IMG/VR virus record: IMGVR_UViG_3300008050_000025
Location: 1 to 64,000 of that record
From: a virus
Strand: one strand, 5' to 3'
DNA: 64,000 nucleotides
Shown here piece by piece: positions 48,048-57,456 of this stretch (positions are counted from its first letter, which is position 1; each line of letters begins with the position of its first letter). A model generated the notes under the pieces. It was not told where the DNA came from. It did no database searches and saw nothing but the letters and a program-made list of their open reading frames with translations. The position numbers and the translations under genes are program-made.

Positions 48048-48121
48048 TATTCTTTTTCAAGCTCGGCAAGTGACTGTACCGCGCAGTTAAACACATCGCG
48101 GGAAGGGGGCGTGTTACTCAT
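48047..48121 (-). CDS. mini-ORF, 24 aa
   Basis: MSNTPPSRDVFNCAVQSLAE, starting in an ATGA overlap with the thioredoxin-like gene and ending in a TAATG overlap with the 94-aa gene. It fills a 70-bp gap exactly. The function is unknown. Confidence 0.45.
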   Translation of the reverse strand: MSNTPPSRDVFNCAVQSLAELEKE

Positions 48122-48426
48122 TTCGTAAAGTAATTGTAGAGAGAAGGGTACTCAACCACAACCCTCAAACCTTTACCTTCTGTAGTAAGTAGTGCTGGTG
48201 CAGATGTAATGTTAAACGTGCCAAATGCCTCAGGCGTATTCCAACTATCAATCTTGTACATTGGAACCTCTGGGTGATTGGTGGCCCATTGCTCGGCCAA
48301 CTTCTCCATCTTACCACTCCACTTGCACCAAGGGGACACGTACAAAATAGAGAACACGTCATTATGCCTACGCTTCAACACTTCATTAATGTCAGCGTGG
48401 GTCTTTAGGTGTGTAATATTACTCAT
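48118..48426 (-). CDS. thioredoxin-fold protein, 102 aa
   Basis: Has VSPWCKWSGKMEKLAEQW, a thioredoxin active-site helix. The second active-site residue is Ser37, not Cys, so the site is CxxS (Cys34). A cis-proline SAPALL (Pro77) follows. It is a monothiol thioredoxin- or glutaredoxin-like protein and may reduce the class II reductase or form mixed disulphides. The start at 48426 overlaps the neighbour's stop. The longer frame upstream is shadow. Confidence 0.75.
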   Translation of the reverse strand: MSNITHLKTHADINEVLKRRHNDVFSILYVSPWCKWSGKMEKLAEQWATNHPEVPMYKIDSWNTPEAFGTFNITSAPALLTTEGKGLRVVVEYPSLYNYFTK

Positions 48427-48859
48427 CGTCGTCAGACTTATTGACCCTGATAAAAGCTTCTTTCTGTTCTTCCTGGTCAAGGGCTGCTTGCTCAGCTTCT
48501 TTAGCCTCGCGCTCCTTGCCCATCTCTTCCATCTTCTCAAGCTCTTCCAAGCTAGACGCAATCTTTGAGATGTAAGTTGCCACGCCAGCCATCATAATGA
48601 CTGCGGCAATCTCATCATCAGACTGAATGCCAGCACCTTTAAATACAGATGCGACTTTTTCAAATTGCTCGGTCTGTTCCTGAGTAAGTTTAATGTATAG
48701 TTTCATACGTCTATCTTTTTTGATTTTAACTTTAGAACCATGCATAGTGAAGTCGGCATCTTCTAAGGCCTCAAGCATACCCGTCTTCTCCACAATCTGT
48801 TCTTGGACTGGGTTTAGCTCCACCTCTTCCGACTTACTTTCTTCCTGAATATTCTGCAT
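48419..48859 (-). CDS. hypothetical coiled-coil protein, 146 aa
   Basis: Not recognised. A largely helical acidic protein with a short beta-like basic stretch (VKIKKDRRMKLYIKLTQEQ) and a coiled-coil-like end. It is the first gene of the leftward thioredoxin operon. A CTATAATAGGGG sequence upstream is shared with the divergent nuclease gene. Confidence 0.55.
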   Translation of the reverse strand: MQNIQEESKSEEVELNPVQEQIVEKTGMLEALEDADFTMHGSKVKIKKDRRMKLYIKLTQEQTEQFEKVASVFKGAGIQSDDEIAAVIMMAGVATYISKIASSLEELEKMEEMGKEREAKEAEQAALDQEEQKEAFIRVNKSDDDE

Positions 48860-48889
48860 AGTATTTGCCTACGCCCCTATTATAGCATT

Positions 48890-49405
48890 ATGGGCGATAA
48901 TTTAGAAGATATTCTTACCACAGGTGAATTTGGTTTAAAGAAAAAGAAACGCAAGAACAGTAAAGCGAAAGGGAGTAGGTATGAGAACGCAGTAGCTAAG
49001 AAGCTGAACGAAAGGTTTGAGACCACAGACTTCCAACGTACTCCTGGGTCAGGAGCCTTCGCAACCACTCACAACCTGCCAGAACACCTCCAGATTGCAG
49101 GAGACCTCATCACACCTACCAACTTCAAGTTCGTTATCGAGTGCAAGGCTGGGTATGACCTCGACATTTATGACTACTTTCGCGGCTCCTCGACTATAAT
49201 AAGTTTTATAAAACAAGGTGAAGAAGAAGTAAAGAACTCTAAGGATAAGAATTATCTTATTATATACAAGAAGGATTACAAACCTGAGCTAGTAATCACG
49301 GGGCGAAGCTACGGGATTACTCCTGAGCTATCGTTCAACGGAGAATACTTTATCTATACCCTCAAGGATTTTCTCCAACTTGAGAATGATGTCTTTCTTT
49401 CTTGA
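48890..49405 (+). CDS. PD-(D/E)XK nuclease, Holliday-junction-resolvase-like
   Basis: A 171-aa nuclease. GSRYENAVAKKL (N-terminal Glu), GDLITPTNFKF and VIECKAGYD give the E...D...E-x-K pattern of the Hjc/RecB-type fold. A basic KKKKRKNSKAKGSR leads. CTATTATAGCATT lies directly before the ATG, with no Shine-Dalgarno. It may resolve branched DNA before packaging. Its end overlaps the 866-aa gene by 78 bp. Confidence 0.7.
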   Translation: MGDNLEDILTTGEFGLKKKKRKNSKAKGSRYENAVAKKLNERFETTDFQRTPGSGAFATTHNLPEHLQIAGDLITPTNFKFVIECKAGYDLDIYDYFRGSSTIISFIKQGEEEVKNSKDKNYLIIYKKDYKPELVITGRSYGITPELSFNGEYFIYTLKDFLQLENDVFLS

Positions 49406-51928
49406 CTCGGAGATAACTCCTTCATCGGAACCTGATAGAACTTTACCTACCGACTGGAACAACTTGTTGTAAGCTCTCCCATCGAAGATGGCAGCATCAT
49501 CTTGTGGACGAATCAGGGTGGCATACATCGTTCTTGGCCTGCCGTCTTTACCAGTGTATTCCCATTTGATATTCCCACTGTCTAACAGCTTAGGTTCACA
49601 CTTGTTAATCAAGAATGCAACCGCTTGATGCCTACCTGAGAACCCAACCTTACCCGCATGTGATTGGATAAGGGCTTCATCATGTGAGGTAAACATAGTA
49701 GACACAAGGTCGTTTACAGCCATACCTTTAAGCATAGACTTATCACGCCCAATAACTCTTCTGATTGCCCTGATTGCTTTAGCTGTAGTGTTTCCCTTAT
49801 CCAGCTTGGTTGAAGCTGTTGATTTAATACTACTTATAATTTTCTGCGCATCCTCTGTTGAAATTCCAGAGTCAGGGTCGTAGAGCAAGTCTTCCATGTT
49901 CCTAATGATGCCATCAGGAGTGTGTCCTTTGGCAACAGTGTTCTGTGAGAAGATGGATGCTATTCCTGTAGAGAATGTGGACATCACCTTGGCAGCATCG
50001 GAAAGCTCCTTTGTCAGTTTTGACTTTTGACCCTTAGACATATCAACCATTAGTGGTGAATCCTTAACGAAGTCGTTGAACACTTGATGAGTTTCACCTA
50101 TCTCGTCCAGCGTATCACTAGGAGAACTTCCTTTCAAGCTAGACATATAAGACTTAGCTGAAATGTTAACGTTAGTTCTACCAACTGATACCTGCCCATT
50201 GTCATTGAAGTAAGCTTTCAATGAGATTGGAAGAGACTTGTCAACCTGTAGATTGATTCCGTAAGTGTCTTGTAGGTGTGCGTTCAGCTTTGTGTAATCC
50301 TCAGGGCTAGAAAGCTCAACAGTGAAGTCTTCTCGTTTACCCATCTTGGTAACGTCCCTTACTCCGCCAACAGAAACAACCTTCACTCCTGCATCTGCAA
50401 GAACTGTGGAGATGATGTTAGCTTCCATCATTGACTGCCTGATAATCTCCTTGGCAGCTTCTCCGATATCAGTAATGCCAGCCCTCTCAATCATACTCTC
50501 TAAAGCAGATTCGGGTTCCTCACCGTTAACCAAACCTGCTCCAACAGGAACACCATTGGCCATCATGTCTGCGAACTCAGATATCTTTTGAACTGAGTCT
50601 ACGAATTCTCCAATAGAATTAATGTCTTCGCCACCCTCATCAGAGAAAGGAAGACCTACTGCGTTGGAGATAAACCCTGCGATTACCCCTTCCTTGGCAG
50701 TGCTGACCATACGTGAGGCGTGAGACCCCTCTGTGTTCCTCAGTACTGGCCGAACTAGGGGTCGTTCCGTGCCATCAGACTTGCGGAGCATAACGCCTCT
50801 CAAAGCCTTCCCAAGGCCCTCTGTACCTGCCCCTATCGTTAGGCCTAGGTTGGGGTCTGTCCCTGTAGACAAGTGAATACTATCCAACATGTCGTATGTT
50901 TGTGGAAGATTTTTCCTTCCACCTGCCGAATCGTCCCTTCCGACGTATAACTTTCTATTACTCACTGCGAATGAATCCAGAACCTCAAGAGACTTTTTAG
51001 TTACCAAGGATTCATCAATATACCTAACGCCGTCATCTTCACGAATCATGGAAGTGATTTGTATAGCATCTTTGAATGCCGAATATAGTTCTTGCTGAGA
51101 CTCTTCTGATACGGTTGGGTCATACCCTCCACGCATCTCCCTCTTGAATGAGAGCAATTCACCGACTCCGAATCCGGCAGGGTGGTCTGTGATTGTTCTG
51201 AATATACTACGAAGAGTTACACCTTCTACAAGGTCTTGTGTTCTACGTGATTCATCATAAATCTCATCCATATCCTCAGGGACCCAAGGGAACCAAGGGT
51301 TTTCAATGATATCCCCCCTCTCATTCGTCCATGTACCATCCTCATTTCTAGACAGTTTGAACGTTGACTCCCCCGCAAAAGGACTTTGCCCTTTTACATC
51401 TGCTGCCCCACCTGGAACCCCTTCTTCCTCTGCAATGTGGGATGCTAGCCATTCACGGAATGTAATATAGTTTACACCTTGGCCTAATTCTCCATCGACA
51501 GCTAGGCCTGTAGTCATAGGACCCTCTGGTGTCATCCAATGCACCTTGCCTACCTTAAGTTTCCCTGGAGGTGTGGGTGCTGCTGGCTCCCCTGCCTCTC
51601 CTGGTTTGACATCTAGCTGTGGCTGTACAACGTGTGGCACGAAATCTCCTGCCATCTGGTCTATACTGTTCACAACCTTTAGTCCACCAGGATTTGGTGG
51701 AAGGTTATTGTATAGCTGCTTCTTCAAGGCTGGGTCACTTTTCGTACCCTTTAGTACTTTGTTAAAGTTGGAGTTGTGGCCCTCCCCTACTTTTCCCTGC
51801 GCGTGAAGGGCATCAAACTTGCTACTTGCGGCCCTGAAAGCGTCGGCTTTCTGACCTACCTCTACTGGTTTGTGCGCCTCCTCAAGAGCGTATAACTGTA
51901 GGAGTTTCTTGTAATATTTGTTCGCCAT
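49328..51928 (-). CDS. large protein of unknown function, 866 aa
   Basis: Not recognised. It starts MANKYYKKLLQLYALEEAHK, a helical opening, followed by a Pro/Gly-rich stretch near 110-120 and then alternating helical and beta parts without a clear catalytic motif. It lies downstream of the tail tube gene, behind a terminator, so it is regulated apart from it. It may be a virion or internal protein, but nothing proves that. Confidence 0.55.
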   Translation of the reverse strand: MANKYYKKLLQLYALEEAHKPVEVGQKADAFRAASSKFDALHAQGKVGEGHNSNFNKVLKGTKSDPALKKQLYNNLPPNPGGLKVVNSIDQMAGDFVPHVVQPQLDVKPGEAGEPAAPTPPGKLKVGKVHWMTPEGPMTTGLAVDGELGQGVNYITFREWLASHIAEEEGVPGGAADVKGQSPFAGESTFKLSRNEDGTWTNERGDIIENPWFPWVPEDMDEIYDESRRTQDLVEGVTLRSIFRTITDHPAGFGVGELLSFKREMRGGYDPTVSEESQQELYSAFKDAIQITSMIREDDGVRYIDESLVTKKSLEVLDSFAVSNRKLYVGRDDSAGGRKNLPQTYDMLDSIHLSTGTDPNLGLTIGAGTEGLGKALRGVMLRKSDGTERPLVRPVLRNTEGSHASRMVSTAKEGVIAGFISNAVGLPFSDEGGEDINSIGEFVDSVQKISEFADMMANGVPVGAGLVNGEEPESALESMIERAGITDIGEAAKEIIRQSMMEANIISTVLADAGVKVVSVGGVRDVTKMGKREDFTVELSSPEDYTKLNAHLQDTYGINLQVDKSLPISLKAYFNDNGQVSVGRTNVNISAKSYMSSLKGSSPSDTLDEIGETHQVFNDFVKDSPLMVDMSKGQKSKLTKELSDAAKVMSTFSTGIASIFSQNTVAKGHTPDGIIRNMEDLLYDPDSGISTEDAQKIISSIKSTASTKLDKGNTTAKAIRAIRRVIGRDKSMLKGMAVNDLVSTMFTSHDEALIQSHAGKVGFSGRHQAVAFLINKCEPKLLDSGNIKWEYTGKDGRPRTMYATLIRPQDDAAIFDGRAYNKLFQSVGKVLSGSDEGVISESRKKDIILKLEKILEGIDKVFSVER

Positions 51929-51929
51929 A

Positions 51930-51968
51930 GGAAAAAGAAGTGCCCTTCTAAGTAGTTAGGCACTTCTT
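51930..51968 (-). terminator. rho-independent terminator after the tail tube gene
   Basis: On the minus strand AAGAAGTGCC pairs perfectly with GGCACTTCTT (51959-51968 and 51935-51944) and TTTTTCC follows. It separates the tail tube gene from the 866-aa gene, whose start codon is just after. Confidence 0.8.
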
Positions 51969-51988
51969 CATGTATTGATAAGCAAGTA

Positions 51989-52639
51989 TTAAGTAATAAC
52001 GTCGAATAACGTATCGAAAACATTATCCTCTACCCTGTACTGAGCGATGAAATCGTACTGTACAGCTACTTCAATAGTGTGGAACTCGTTTGTAGAGTAG
52101 TTATACTCTGCAAGCTTCCAAGATTTCGGCCATGCGCCATAGAGCTTTACTACAAGCTTAGGTTGCCTGTTGTGGTCAAGTTGGACAAGCTCAAGAGTTC
52201 TCTTAAACTGGTCCCCAGGAATCACAGGAGCCGAGTGCGTACCAAAGATTGGGTCATACGTTGTCCTCATCCAAGAGAATAGAAGCTTCGCAGCATCTCC
52301 TCTAATCATGTCGTCAAACGTTAGAATAGTTTCTTCAACGGAAACCTTACCTGGGTAGTAGAACTTATCGTTCACCCTATCCACTGTAATAGCTTCTGAT
52401 GTGTACCCAAGTTGTCCTACAGACTTAACTGCCATGGCCAAGGTGTCAGATGCATCAGTAAGGTTGAAGTAATTATCAACTGTACCAAGGATACCTGCAA
52501 TGCTTGGAATCCTCAAAATCCAACTGTATGCTCTGTACGAGTCATACTGGTGTGTGAGCCTATGGCCATCGGTAATCCCGATGTCTAGTGCCCTTCCTTG
52601 TTGGTTCAGGAATTCGTTTACGGTGTCATTTGTTGCCAA
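51989..52639 (-). CDS. tail tube protein (gp19-like)
   Basis: Builds the inner tube of the contractile tail. SYRAYSWILRIPSIAG, a DKFYYPGKVSVEETILTF segment and ELVQLDHNRQPKLVVKLYGA followed by WPKSW follow the gp19 pattern. 216 aa against 163 for T4 gp19. The start is TTG at 52639 after AGGAG. It follows the sheath gene, as in T4. Confidence 0.9.
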   Translation of the reverse strand: MATNDTVNEFLNQQGRALDIGITDGHRLTHQYDSYRAYSWILRIPSIAGILGTVDNYFNLTDASDTLAMAVKSVGQLGYTSEAITVDRVNDKFYYPGKVSVEETILTFDDMIRGDAAKLLFSWMRTTYDPIFGTHSAPVIPGDQFKRTLELVQLDHNRQPKLVVKLYGAWPKSWKLAEYNYSTNEFHTIEVAVQYDFIAQYRVEDNVFDTLFDVIT

Positions 52640-52658
52640 GTGTTATCTCCTATATTAT

Positions 52659-54926
52659 TTAGGCAGCGATAGAAATACTACCAGTTTGGTTAGTCACGTC
52701 CAGTTCGAACACAACGATTTCCCCAGCTTTGACTGGAGTGATTTGAACCCTTACCCAAATCTCGCCCCTTTCTTGACGAGCAGTAGTGTTCACTGTTGCA
52801 TCAGAAACAACCGAGAAGGATTTGATTCCTCTGTTATCTTTGATGTCTTGCAGATAAGGCGTAACCGCCCCAACTATTTGACTCCATGTGATAGGGTCAC
52901 TTGGTTCGAATGAGTATTGGCGAGTGCTTGCAAGGATATCTTTCCTGATTTGAATCAGCATATCCATCACGTTCTCTCGGTCCAATGAGGTCTCTTCCCT
53001 CTGCGAAGTGCGCTGCCCCCACATCACGATTCCCTCTTGTGGGAATTTGACAATTGGGTTAATGGCGTTTCCGCCACCGTACATCAAGTCACGTCCACCT
53101 TGTAGAACAACAGCTTCAACTTCTGACCTTCCGGTAAGTTTTCCTCGTACCAATCCAGCAGCAGCATCCCAAGGTTTGTTGGTAGACACTAGAAGTTTAA
53201 TCTTATCAATGGCTGGGTCGAACCAATCATTAGCTCCTGCGAACACATCAAATTGTTGTGTCCAAGGCCATTGAATGGATGTGTACTTATCATTGATTTC
53301 AATAGTTCGACCGTCACCAAGACCGTTGTGCCAGTTAACCGCACGTTGCTCCGAAGGCAACCCTTCTGGAGGGCTGGTAATGTATCGGAACCTTTCTTCA
53401 CCTGCTGCAAGGGCAATCGCAGCATCCTGTACTGATTGTACATGGATACCAAAGAGTCCCAAGAAGGAGATGTTTACTGACTCATCTAGGAAAGACTGCA
53501 TACCTGTTCGGGATGCTTTGCTTCCAATCAATGCTGTAGTAATGTCCGCATCAGTAAGGCTTCCACCCTCATCAGCAACGTCACCATTGACACCGTTTGC
53601 GAATTGCAGTTCAGCGTCAATAAGTTTTTGGAAAATCACAGTTGCTGTTCCCGCTGCAAAAGTACCATCCTCTTCAACATCAACACCAGCAACAGTTCCT
53701 CCATAAGTAGCTGGCGCGTCCTTAGTAACTGCTCCAACGTACCTAGATTCTGCTCCACCAACGTAACCATGCTTTGCAACGTAGAACCGAGAGGTAGGTG
53801 AGTCTGTGCCTTCTTTAATGTTCAGATTGTCTAGAATCCAGTTCGTTGAGTTATCAGCAGTGTTTACAAAGTCAACTAGATAACTTTCTTCAATTGCACC
53901 GTCCATAGCGAAGGAAACAACTGAATCCTTTCCTTGTCGGGAAGCTACGCTTGCTAGCAAGCCGTAAGTCTTGAGACCATTAACGGTGCTGCTTGTAGCG
54001 TAGTTGTACCCAGCGCCAGGGTAAAGAGATTCAAGTGCAATCGCTCCACCTGCTGCGCTAGTCTTAGCCAAAGTATTTCCAAGAGCAGTCACTGCGCTAC
54101 CTTGGTATGCAGTATATGAACCAGAACCAGCAAGCCAAGCCTCAATGCCTGTCATGCTTGTGTAATGGACCCCTGGGGTTGCGAATAGTTTATGAGCGGT
54201 ATTAACTGGCCACGTACCTGCTTCTACTGAGATGGCTGATTGTGCTGGCTGAGAAATAACCCCATCTGGGCCTTCAAGTGGAGCGCCTCCACCACCTGCT
54301 GCTCGACCTGTATCCCCAAGAGCGGAGAAAGAAGCCCCTGCTGTATCCATTAGATATGCAGTTACAGAAAGTGTTGCGCTAGCACCAGCAAAGTTGCCAA
54401 CGAAGTATCCCAGCGACGAAGACTCCATATGGAACGATAGGTCTGCGGTATCAGGCATGTACGCAGCCATTGTATCGTTGATGTCCTGAATGACATCAGT
54501 ACCAGAAGGGACACCTACAACATAGCTTTCCCCATTTGCAGCAACTCCAGCACCATCTACAACATCAATGAAGAACGCATAGCCGTAACCTTGTTCAAGA
54601 CCTGACACAGCTACGTGTGGTTGAGTACCAATTTTAATGTTGCCAACCGATGTCAGCTTAGAAGGTGCAGCGGCTCTTGTGTACCATACACTATTAGTCT
54701 TTGACAGAATATCGTATGCGCCAAGAAGACCTTGACCTCCTGATGAGCGGTTAGGTGCTCCGAATGTTTTTACCAACGATTCTTGGTTTGTAAGCAGCGT
54801 AGGGGTATCAACTGGCCCCATTGAAGCAAACCCCACAACACCTACTGCTGTAGAGTTGAGTGCTGTAATGTAATTACTGAAATCGTTAAGTAGAACGTAG
54901 TTGCCTGGGCTTGAAAAAAGTGCCAT
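52659..54926 (-). CDS. tail sheath protein (gp18-like)
   Basis: Contractile sheath subunit of 755 aa. The N-terminal VLLNDFSNYITALNSTAVGVVGFA and the C-terminal ILASTRQYSFEPSDPITWSQIV followed by WVRVQITPVKAGEIVVFEL are conserved in sheath proteins. The middle is a surface insertion region (Gly/Ala-rich). It follows the small 77-aa gene and precedes the tube gene. Confidence 0.93.
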   Translation of the reverse strand: MALFSSPGNYVLLNDFSNYITALNSTAVGVVGFASMGPVDTPTLLTNQESLVKTFGAPNRSSGGQGLLGAYDILSKTNSVWYTRAAAPSKLTSVGNIKIGTQPHVAVSGLEQGYGYAFFIDVVDGAGVAANGESYVVGVPSGTDVIQDINDTMAAYMPDTADLSFHMESSSLGYFVGNFAGASATLSVTAYLMDTAGASFSALGDTGRAAGGGGAPLEGPDGVISQPAQSAISVEAGTWPVNTAHKLFATPGVHYTSMTGIEAWLAGSGSYTAYQGSAVTALGNTLAKTSAAGGAIALESLYPGAGYNYATSSTVNGLKTYGLLASVASRQGKDSVVSFAMDGAIEESYLVDFVNTADNSTNWILDNLNIKEGTDSPTSRFYVAKHGYVGGAESRYVGAVTKDAPATYGGTVAGVDVEEDGTFAAGTATVIFQKLIDAELQFANGVNGDVADEGGSLTDADITTALIGSKASRTGMQSFLDESVNISFLGLFGIHVQSVQDAAIALAAGEERFRYITSPPEGLPSEQRAVNWHNGLGDGRTIEINDKYTSIQWPWTQQFDVFAGANDWFDPAIDKIKLLVSTNKPWDAAAGLVRGKLTGRSEVEAVVLQGGRDLMYGGGNAINPIVKFPQEGIVMWGQRTSQREETSLDRENVMDMLIQIRKDILASTRQYSFEPSDPITWSQIVGAVTPYLQDIKDNRGIKSFSVVSDATVNTTARQERGEIWVRVQITPVKAGEIVVFELDVTNQTGSISIAA

Positions 54927-54928
54927 AG

Positions 54929-55162
54929 TTATTTCTGTATCTCTTTGAAGTCGATTAGTTTCCTTCTCTTCATTTCAGCCATGCTGGAAGAGATGGTGTA
55001 CGGTTTTGGGACAGTAGCAACCTCTCGACCTTTTAGCCAAAGATGCTTCCAAGCGCCATTGCTAAAAACAATCACCTGCTTTCCTGTGTAAGTCAGGTTC
55101 GCAATCTCCAATACAGAAGTACGAACCATTCGTTGGGCGGGTTTCTTGTTCCGTTGTGCCAC
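54929..55162 (-). CDS. hypothetical protein, 77 aa
   Basis: Not recognised. Basic N-terminus MAQRNKKPAQRMVRTSVLEI, then a beta-rich core and a helical tail ending FKEIQK. Its place between terminator/neck and sheath genes suggests a small tail or neck protein. An ATAAATAC box lies 30 bp upstream. Confidence 0.6.
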   Translation of the reverse strand: MAQRNKKPAQRMVRTSVLEIANLTYTGKQVIVFSNGAWKHLWLKGREVATVPKPYTISSSMAEMKRRKLIDFKEIQK

Positions 55163-55205
55163 GCATGGATTCCTCTGTAGTATTTATCACATATAAATGG
55201 GGCGA

Positions 55206-55943
55206 CTAGGAAATAATCTCATCTGTAACGAGAGACCTAATTTTCCCTGTGCTAGTCATTAAGTACTTCTTGGTAGGCAGATAGGCTTCCATCGCAATGA
55301 TACATGACTTTTGCAGTACTCTATTCTCCTTATCCCCTGCCACAGCGATAGATTGGTCTGCCCAGTCTACGATATATCCCATGGTAGAGTTGCCGTGCTT
55401 GGTTTTAATCGTACCGTGAGGGTGGAACATCAATTCTACCTGCTCCATCATCTGATTAATGTTTTCAATGTACCTATCGTAAATGCTCACCCTGTACTGT
55501 AAGGTGACAGCTTTTGGGGCTAGAGATACGATTCTCTGTGCCCTACGCTTCTCAGGGTCGTACAGTTTTTCAACCACAATATTAAAGTCAGGTCTACGAC
55601 GTGCCATATCCAACTCCATGTCAATCACAGATATTGAAACGATTGGCAACCTCAGGTTACGCTCCTTCTTAAGCTTAGCAATGGCTCTTTCAACAGTTCC
55701 GTGCATCACTTCAATGTCATCGTGAACCTTATCATCTGCCCCCATTACTTCCAAGCCTCTCATCATTTCCATCAAGGCAGATGTGTATTCTCTTTGAAAA
55801 TCAATGGTATCATGATTAGCCTTCTCATGCTTCTCAATAAGGTTCCTCACATACACATTAAGGTAAGCGTTTGCGTGAAGGTTAGGGTCTACCGCATCCA
55901 TAGAGGAAGGGTTGCCCACTGAGTTATTGATGTAGTTTGCCAT
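55206..55943 (-). CDS. tail sheath stabiliser/terminator protein (gp15-like)
   Basis: LPIVSISVIDMELDMARRRP followed by a SLAPKAVTLQYRVSIYDRY segment and INQMMEQVELMFHPHG match the gp15 family, including the R-Y-x5-Q-x2-EQ-x5-F-x-PH pattern. It caps the tail before head joining. 245 aa. The start ATG overlaps the homing-endonuclease stop as TAATG, so that gene may affect its translation. Confidence 0.8.
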   Translation of the reverse strand: MANYINNSVGNPSSMDAVDPNLHANAYLNVYVRNLIEKHEKANHDTIDFQREYTSALMEMMRGLEVMGADDKVHDDIEVMHGTVERAIAKLKKERNLRLPIVSISVIDMELDMARRRPDFNIVVEKLYDPEKRRAQRIVSLAPKAVTLQYRVSIYDRYIENINQMMEQVELMFHPHGTIKTKHGNSTMGYIVDWADQSIAVAGDKENRVLQKSCIIAMEAYLPTKKYLMTSTGKIRSLVTDEIIS

Positions 55944-56488
55944 TATTTCTCTATTCTCCAACCATAATGTGACTTTCTTGCGCCCGTTATAACATTTGAT
56001 ATATTCTTACCAAGGCCGTACTTATTCTGCAAGTAATATTGTGTACAGAAATGAACCCTTCCATCCTTGTGAATGAAGTGGTGCATTTTGTCGCTATAGA
56101 AATGGTTGTCAGCACCCGTATTTATACTTACGCCGTACATTGGGTTTTTGCGGCCACTTTGCGCCTTTGACATTTTCTTTTTAGATTCCTCTGAATGTGT
56201 CCTTCCCCGCATTGGGGATGTTGCGTACCTAGAAAGGTTCATACACAGAGGTTCCCCATAATCTTCGTCTAGAAATTCTTGCTCTATTTCTAAAATGTTC
56301 TCACAAGAATACACCACTAAGTCCATAGAAAAATCAAGGTACTTATCATACGCCCTTTGCATGTGAATATTGGGATGCCTTCCGTTTTTAAGTTGCCAAA
56401 AATGTTCTCTTTTCCTTGACTCAAATCTAGAGGAACTCCCCCAATACCACTTAGGTCCAATCTCTATTCGATATATGCCTGAATCCAT
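55943..56488 (-). CDS. GIY-YIG homing endonuclease
   Basis: GIYRIEIGPKWYWGSSSRFE is the GIY-YIG motif, followed by an arginine/glutamate helix and a catalytic Glu in ILEIEQEFLDEDY. The C-terminal part has a NUMOD-type DNA-binding helix (SRYATSPMRGRTHSEESKKK) and a GLGKNISNVITGARK repeat. It is inserted as a free-standing gene between gp13- and gp15-like genes. The start at 56488 has AAGGG about 11 nt upstream. Confidence 0.9.
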   Translation of the reverse strand: MDSGIYRIEIGPKWYWGSSSRFESRKREHFWQLKNGRHPNIHMQRAYDKYLDFSMDLVVYSCENILEIEQEFLDEDYGEPLCMNLSRYATSPMRGRTHSEESKKKMSKAQSGRKNPMYGVSINTGADNHFYSDKMHHFIHKDGRVHFCTQYYLQNKYGLGKNISNVITGARKSHYGWRIEK

Positions 56489-56501
56489 ATATGTATATCC
56501 C

Positions 56502-57383
56502 TTAAAACAGCGTCCAGGTCGGAGGCTCTTCAATCTCGTTGAGAAGGTCTTCAACCAACATTGTCATCTCGGCAGAAGACTGCGCAATCAATGCATCCCC
56601 ATTAAGCTGTGCTCCACCATCTGGAGAGGGTAGAACTTTATACTTACCTCGTTCTTGCCCTAGAACCCCTTTAGCGATGGCCAGAGAATACTTTTGAAGC
56701 CACGACAGGTAGTAGTGATGTAAAGTCTCAGCGTTGAGACATTTATATTCTACTGCAACCTCTTCTATATCACCCTCTCTAGGGGTTGGTGAAATGTACA
56801 GATACTCTCCGTTCAATACTTGGAACGAGCCGTCACGCCCAAGAATCTTTCTAATCTGCTCCAAGTTCATCTGCATGATTAGGAAGTCACTTGCCTGAAA
56901 GTCATCGAACAGGAAGTTCTGGTTGAAGTAGTTTAGGAAGAAGTCGAACTCAAGCGTACCACTTTGCTGAGCAACAGAGAGCAATGTCTTCTTGTATGCA
57001 GCATATCGGAAGTTGTTCAGAACGAACTTGGGAAGCTTGTACATGCTGATATTGGGTTCCGTGATGAAGGTCATCATCTGGGTAGTCCAATCGGGGGCAT
57101 GATAATCCATTTTGGATATCGCCTCATCCACACATGTTCCCATTTGGAAGTCAGTTAGCTCTACCCTTACGATAGGGTATCCTAACCTTGCTTTGATGAA
57201 ATCAAAGATACTTTGGTAGAAATCATTGAAGGCAGCTTCATCGCCAAACCTTCTCCTGTTAAGGCTGTCGTAGTCAATACCACCACTTACCTCAGTCGCA
57301 CTTGCGAACATCTCAGGGTTAGTTCCTTGGGTGGACCCATGTGTGAATCCAAACGAAGTCTTAGGTACTGTCCAGTTTGCCAT
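56502..57383 (-). CDS. neck protein (gp13-like)
   Basis: Connects head and tail. It starts MANWTVPKTSFGFTHG and contains IRKILGRDGSFQVLNGEYLYISP and VLGQERGKYKVLPSPDGGAQLN, features of T4-type gp13. The start at 57383 follows a late-type box. 293 aa. It lies between the capsid gene and the homing endonuclease. Confidence 0.8.
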   Translation of the reverse strand: MANWTVPKTSFGFTHGSTQGTNPEMFASATEVSGGIDYDSLNRRRFGDEAAFNDFYQSIFDFIKARLGYPIVRVELTDFQMGTCVDEAISKMDYHAPDWTTQMMTFITEPNISMYKLPKFVLNNFRYAAYKKTLLSVAQQSGTLEFDFFLNYFNQNFLFDDFQASDFLIMQMNLEQIRKILGRDGSFQVLNGEYLYISPTPREGDIEEVAVEYKCLNAETLHHYYLSWLQKYSLAIAKGVLGQERGKYKVLPSPDGGAQLNGDALIAQSSAEMTMLVEDLLNEIEEPPTWTLF

Positions 57384-57390
57384 CTCATTG

Positions 57391-57398
57391 TATATAGC
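57391..57398 (-). promoter_or_regulatory. late-type promoter box GCTATATA (minus strand)
   Basis: On the minus strand GCTATATACAATGAG precedes the gp13-like ATG. It follows the terminator of the capsid gene directly, so a new late transcript starts here. Confidence 0.55.
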
Positions 57399-57400
57399 GA

Positions 57401-57434
57401 AAGACCCATGACACAATTAAGCATCATGGGTCTT
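57401..57434 (-). terminator. hairpin terminator after the major capsid gene
   Basis: AAGACCCATGA (57401-57411) pairs perfectly with TCATGGGTCTT (57424-57434). Only a short T run follows on the minus strand, so it may be leaky or an mRNA-end stabiliser. Confidence 0.6.
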
Positions 57435-57456
57435 GTTATTTAGCTTACGCTAATCC

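Noticed and set aside
53275-53706. Rightward frame of 143 codons opposite the tail sheath gene
   Set aside because: The tail sheath protein on the other strand is well supported. The antisense frame shows only compositional coding bias.
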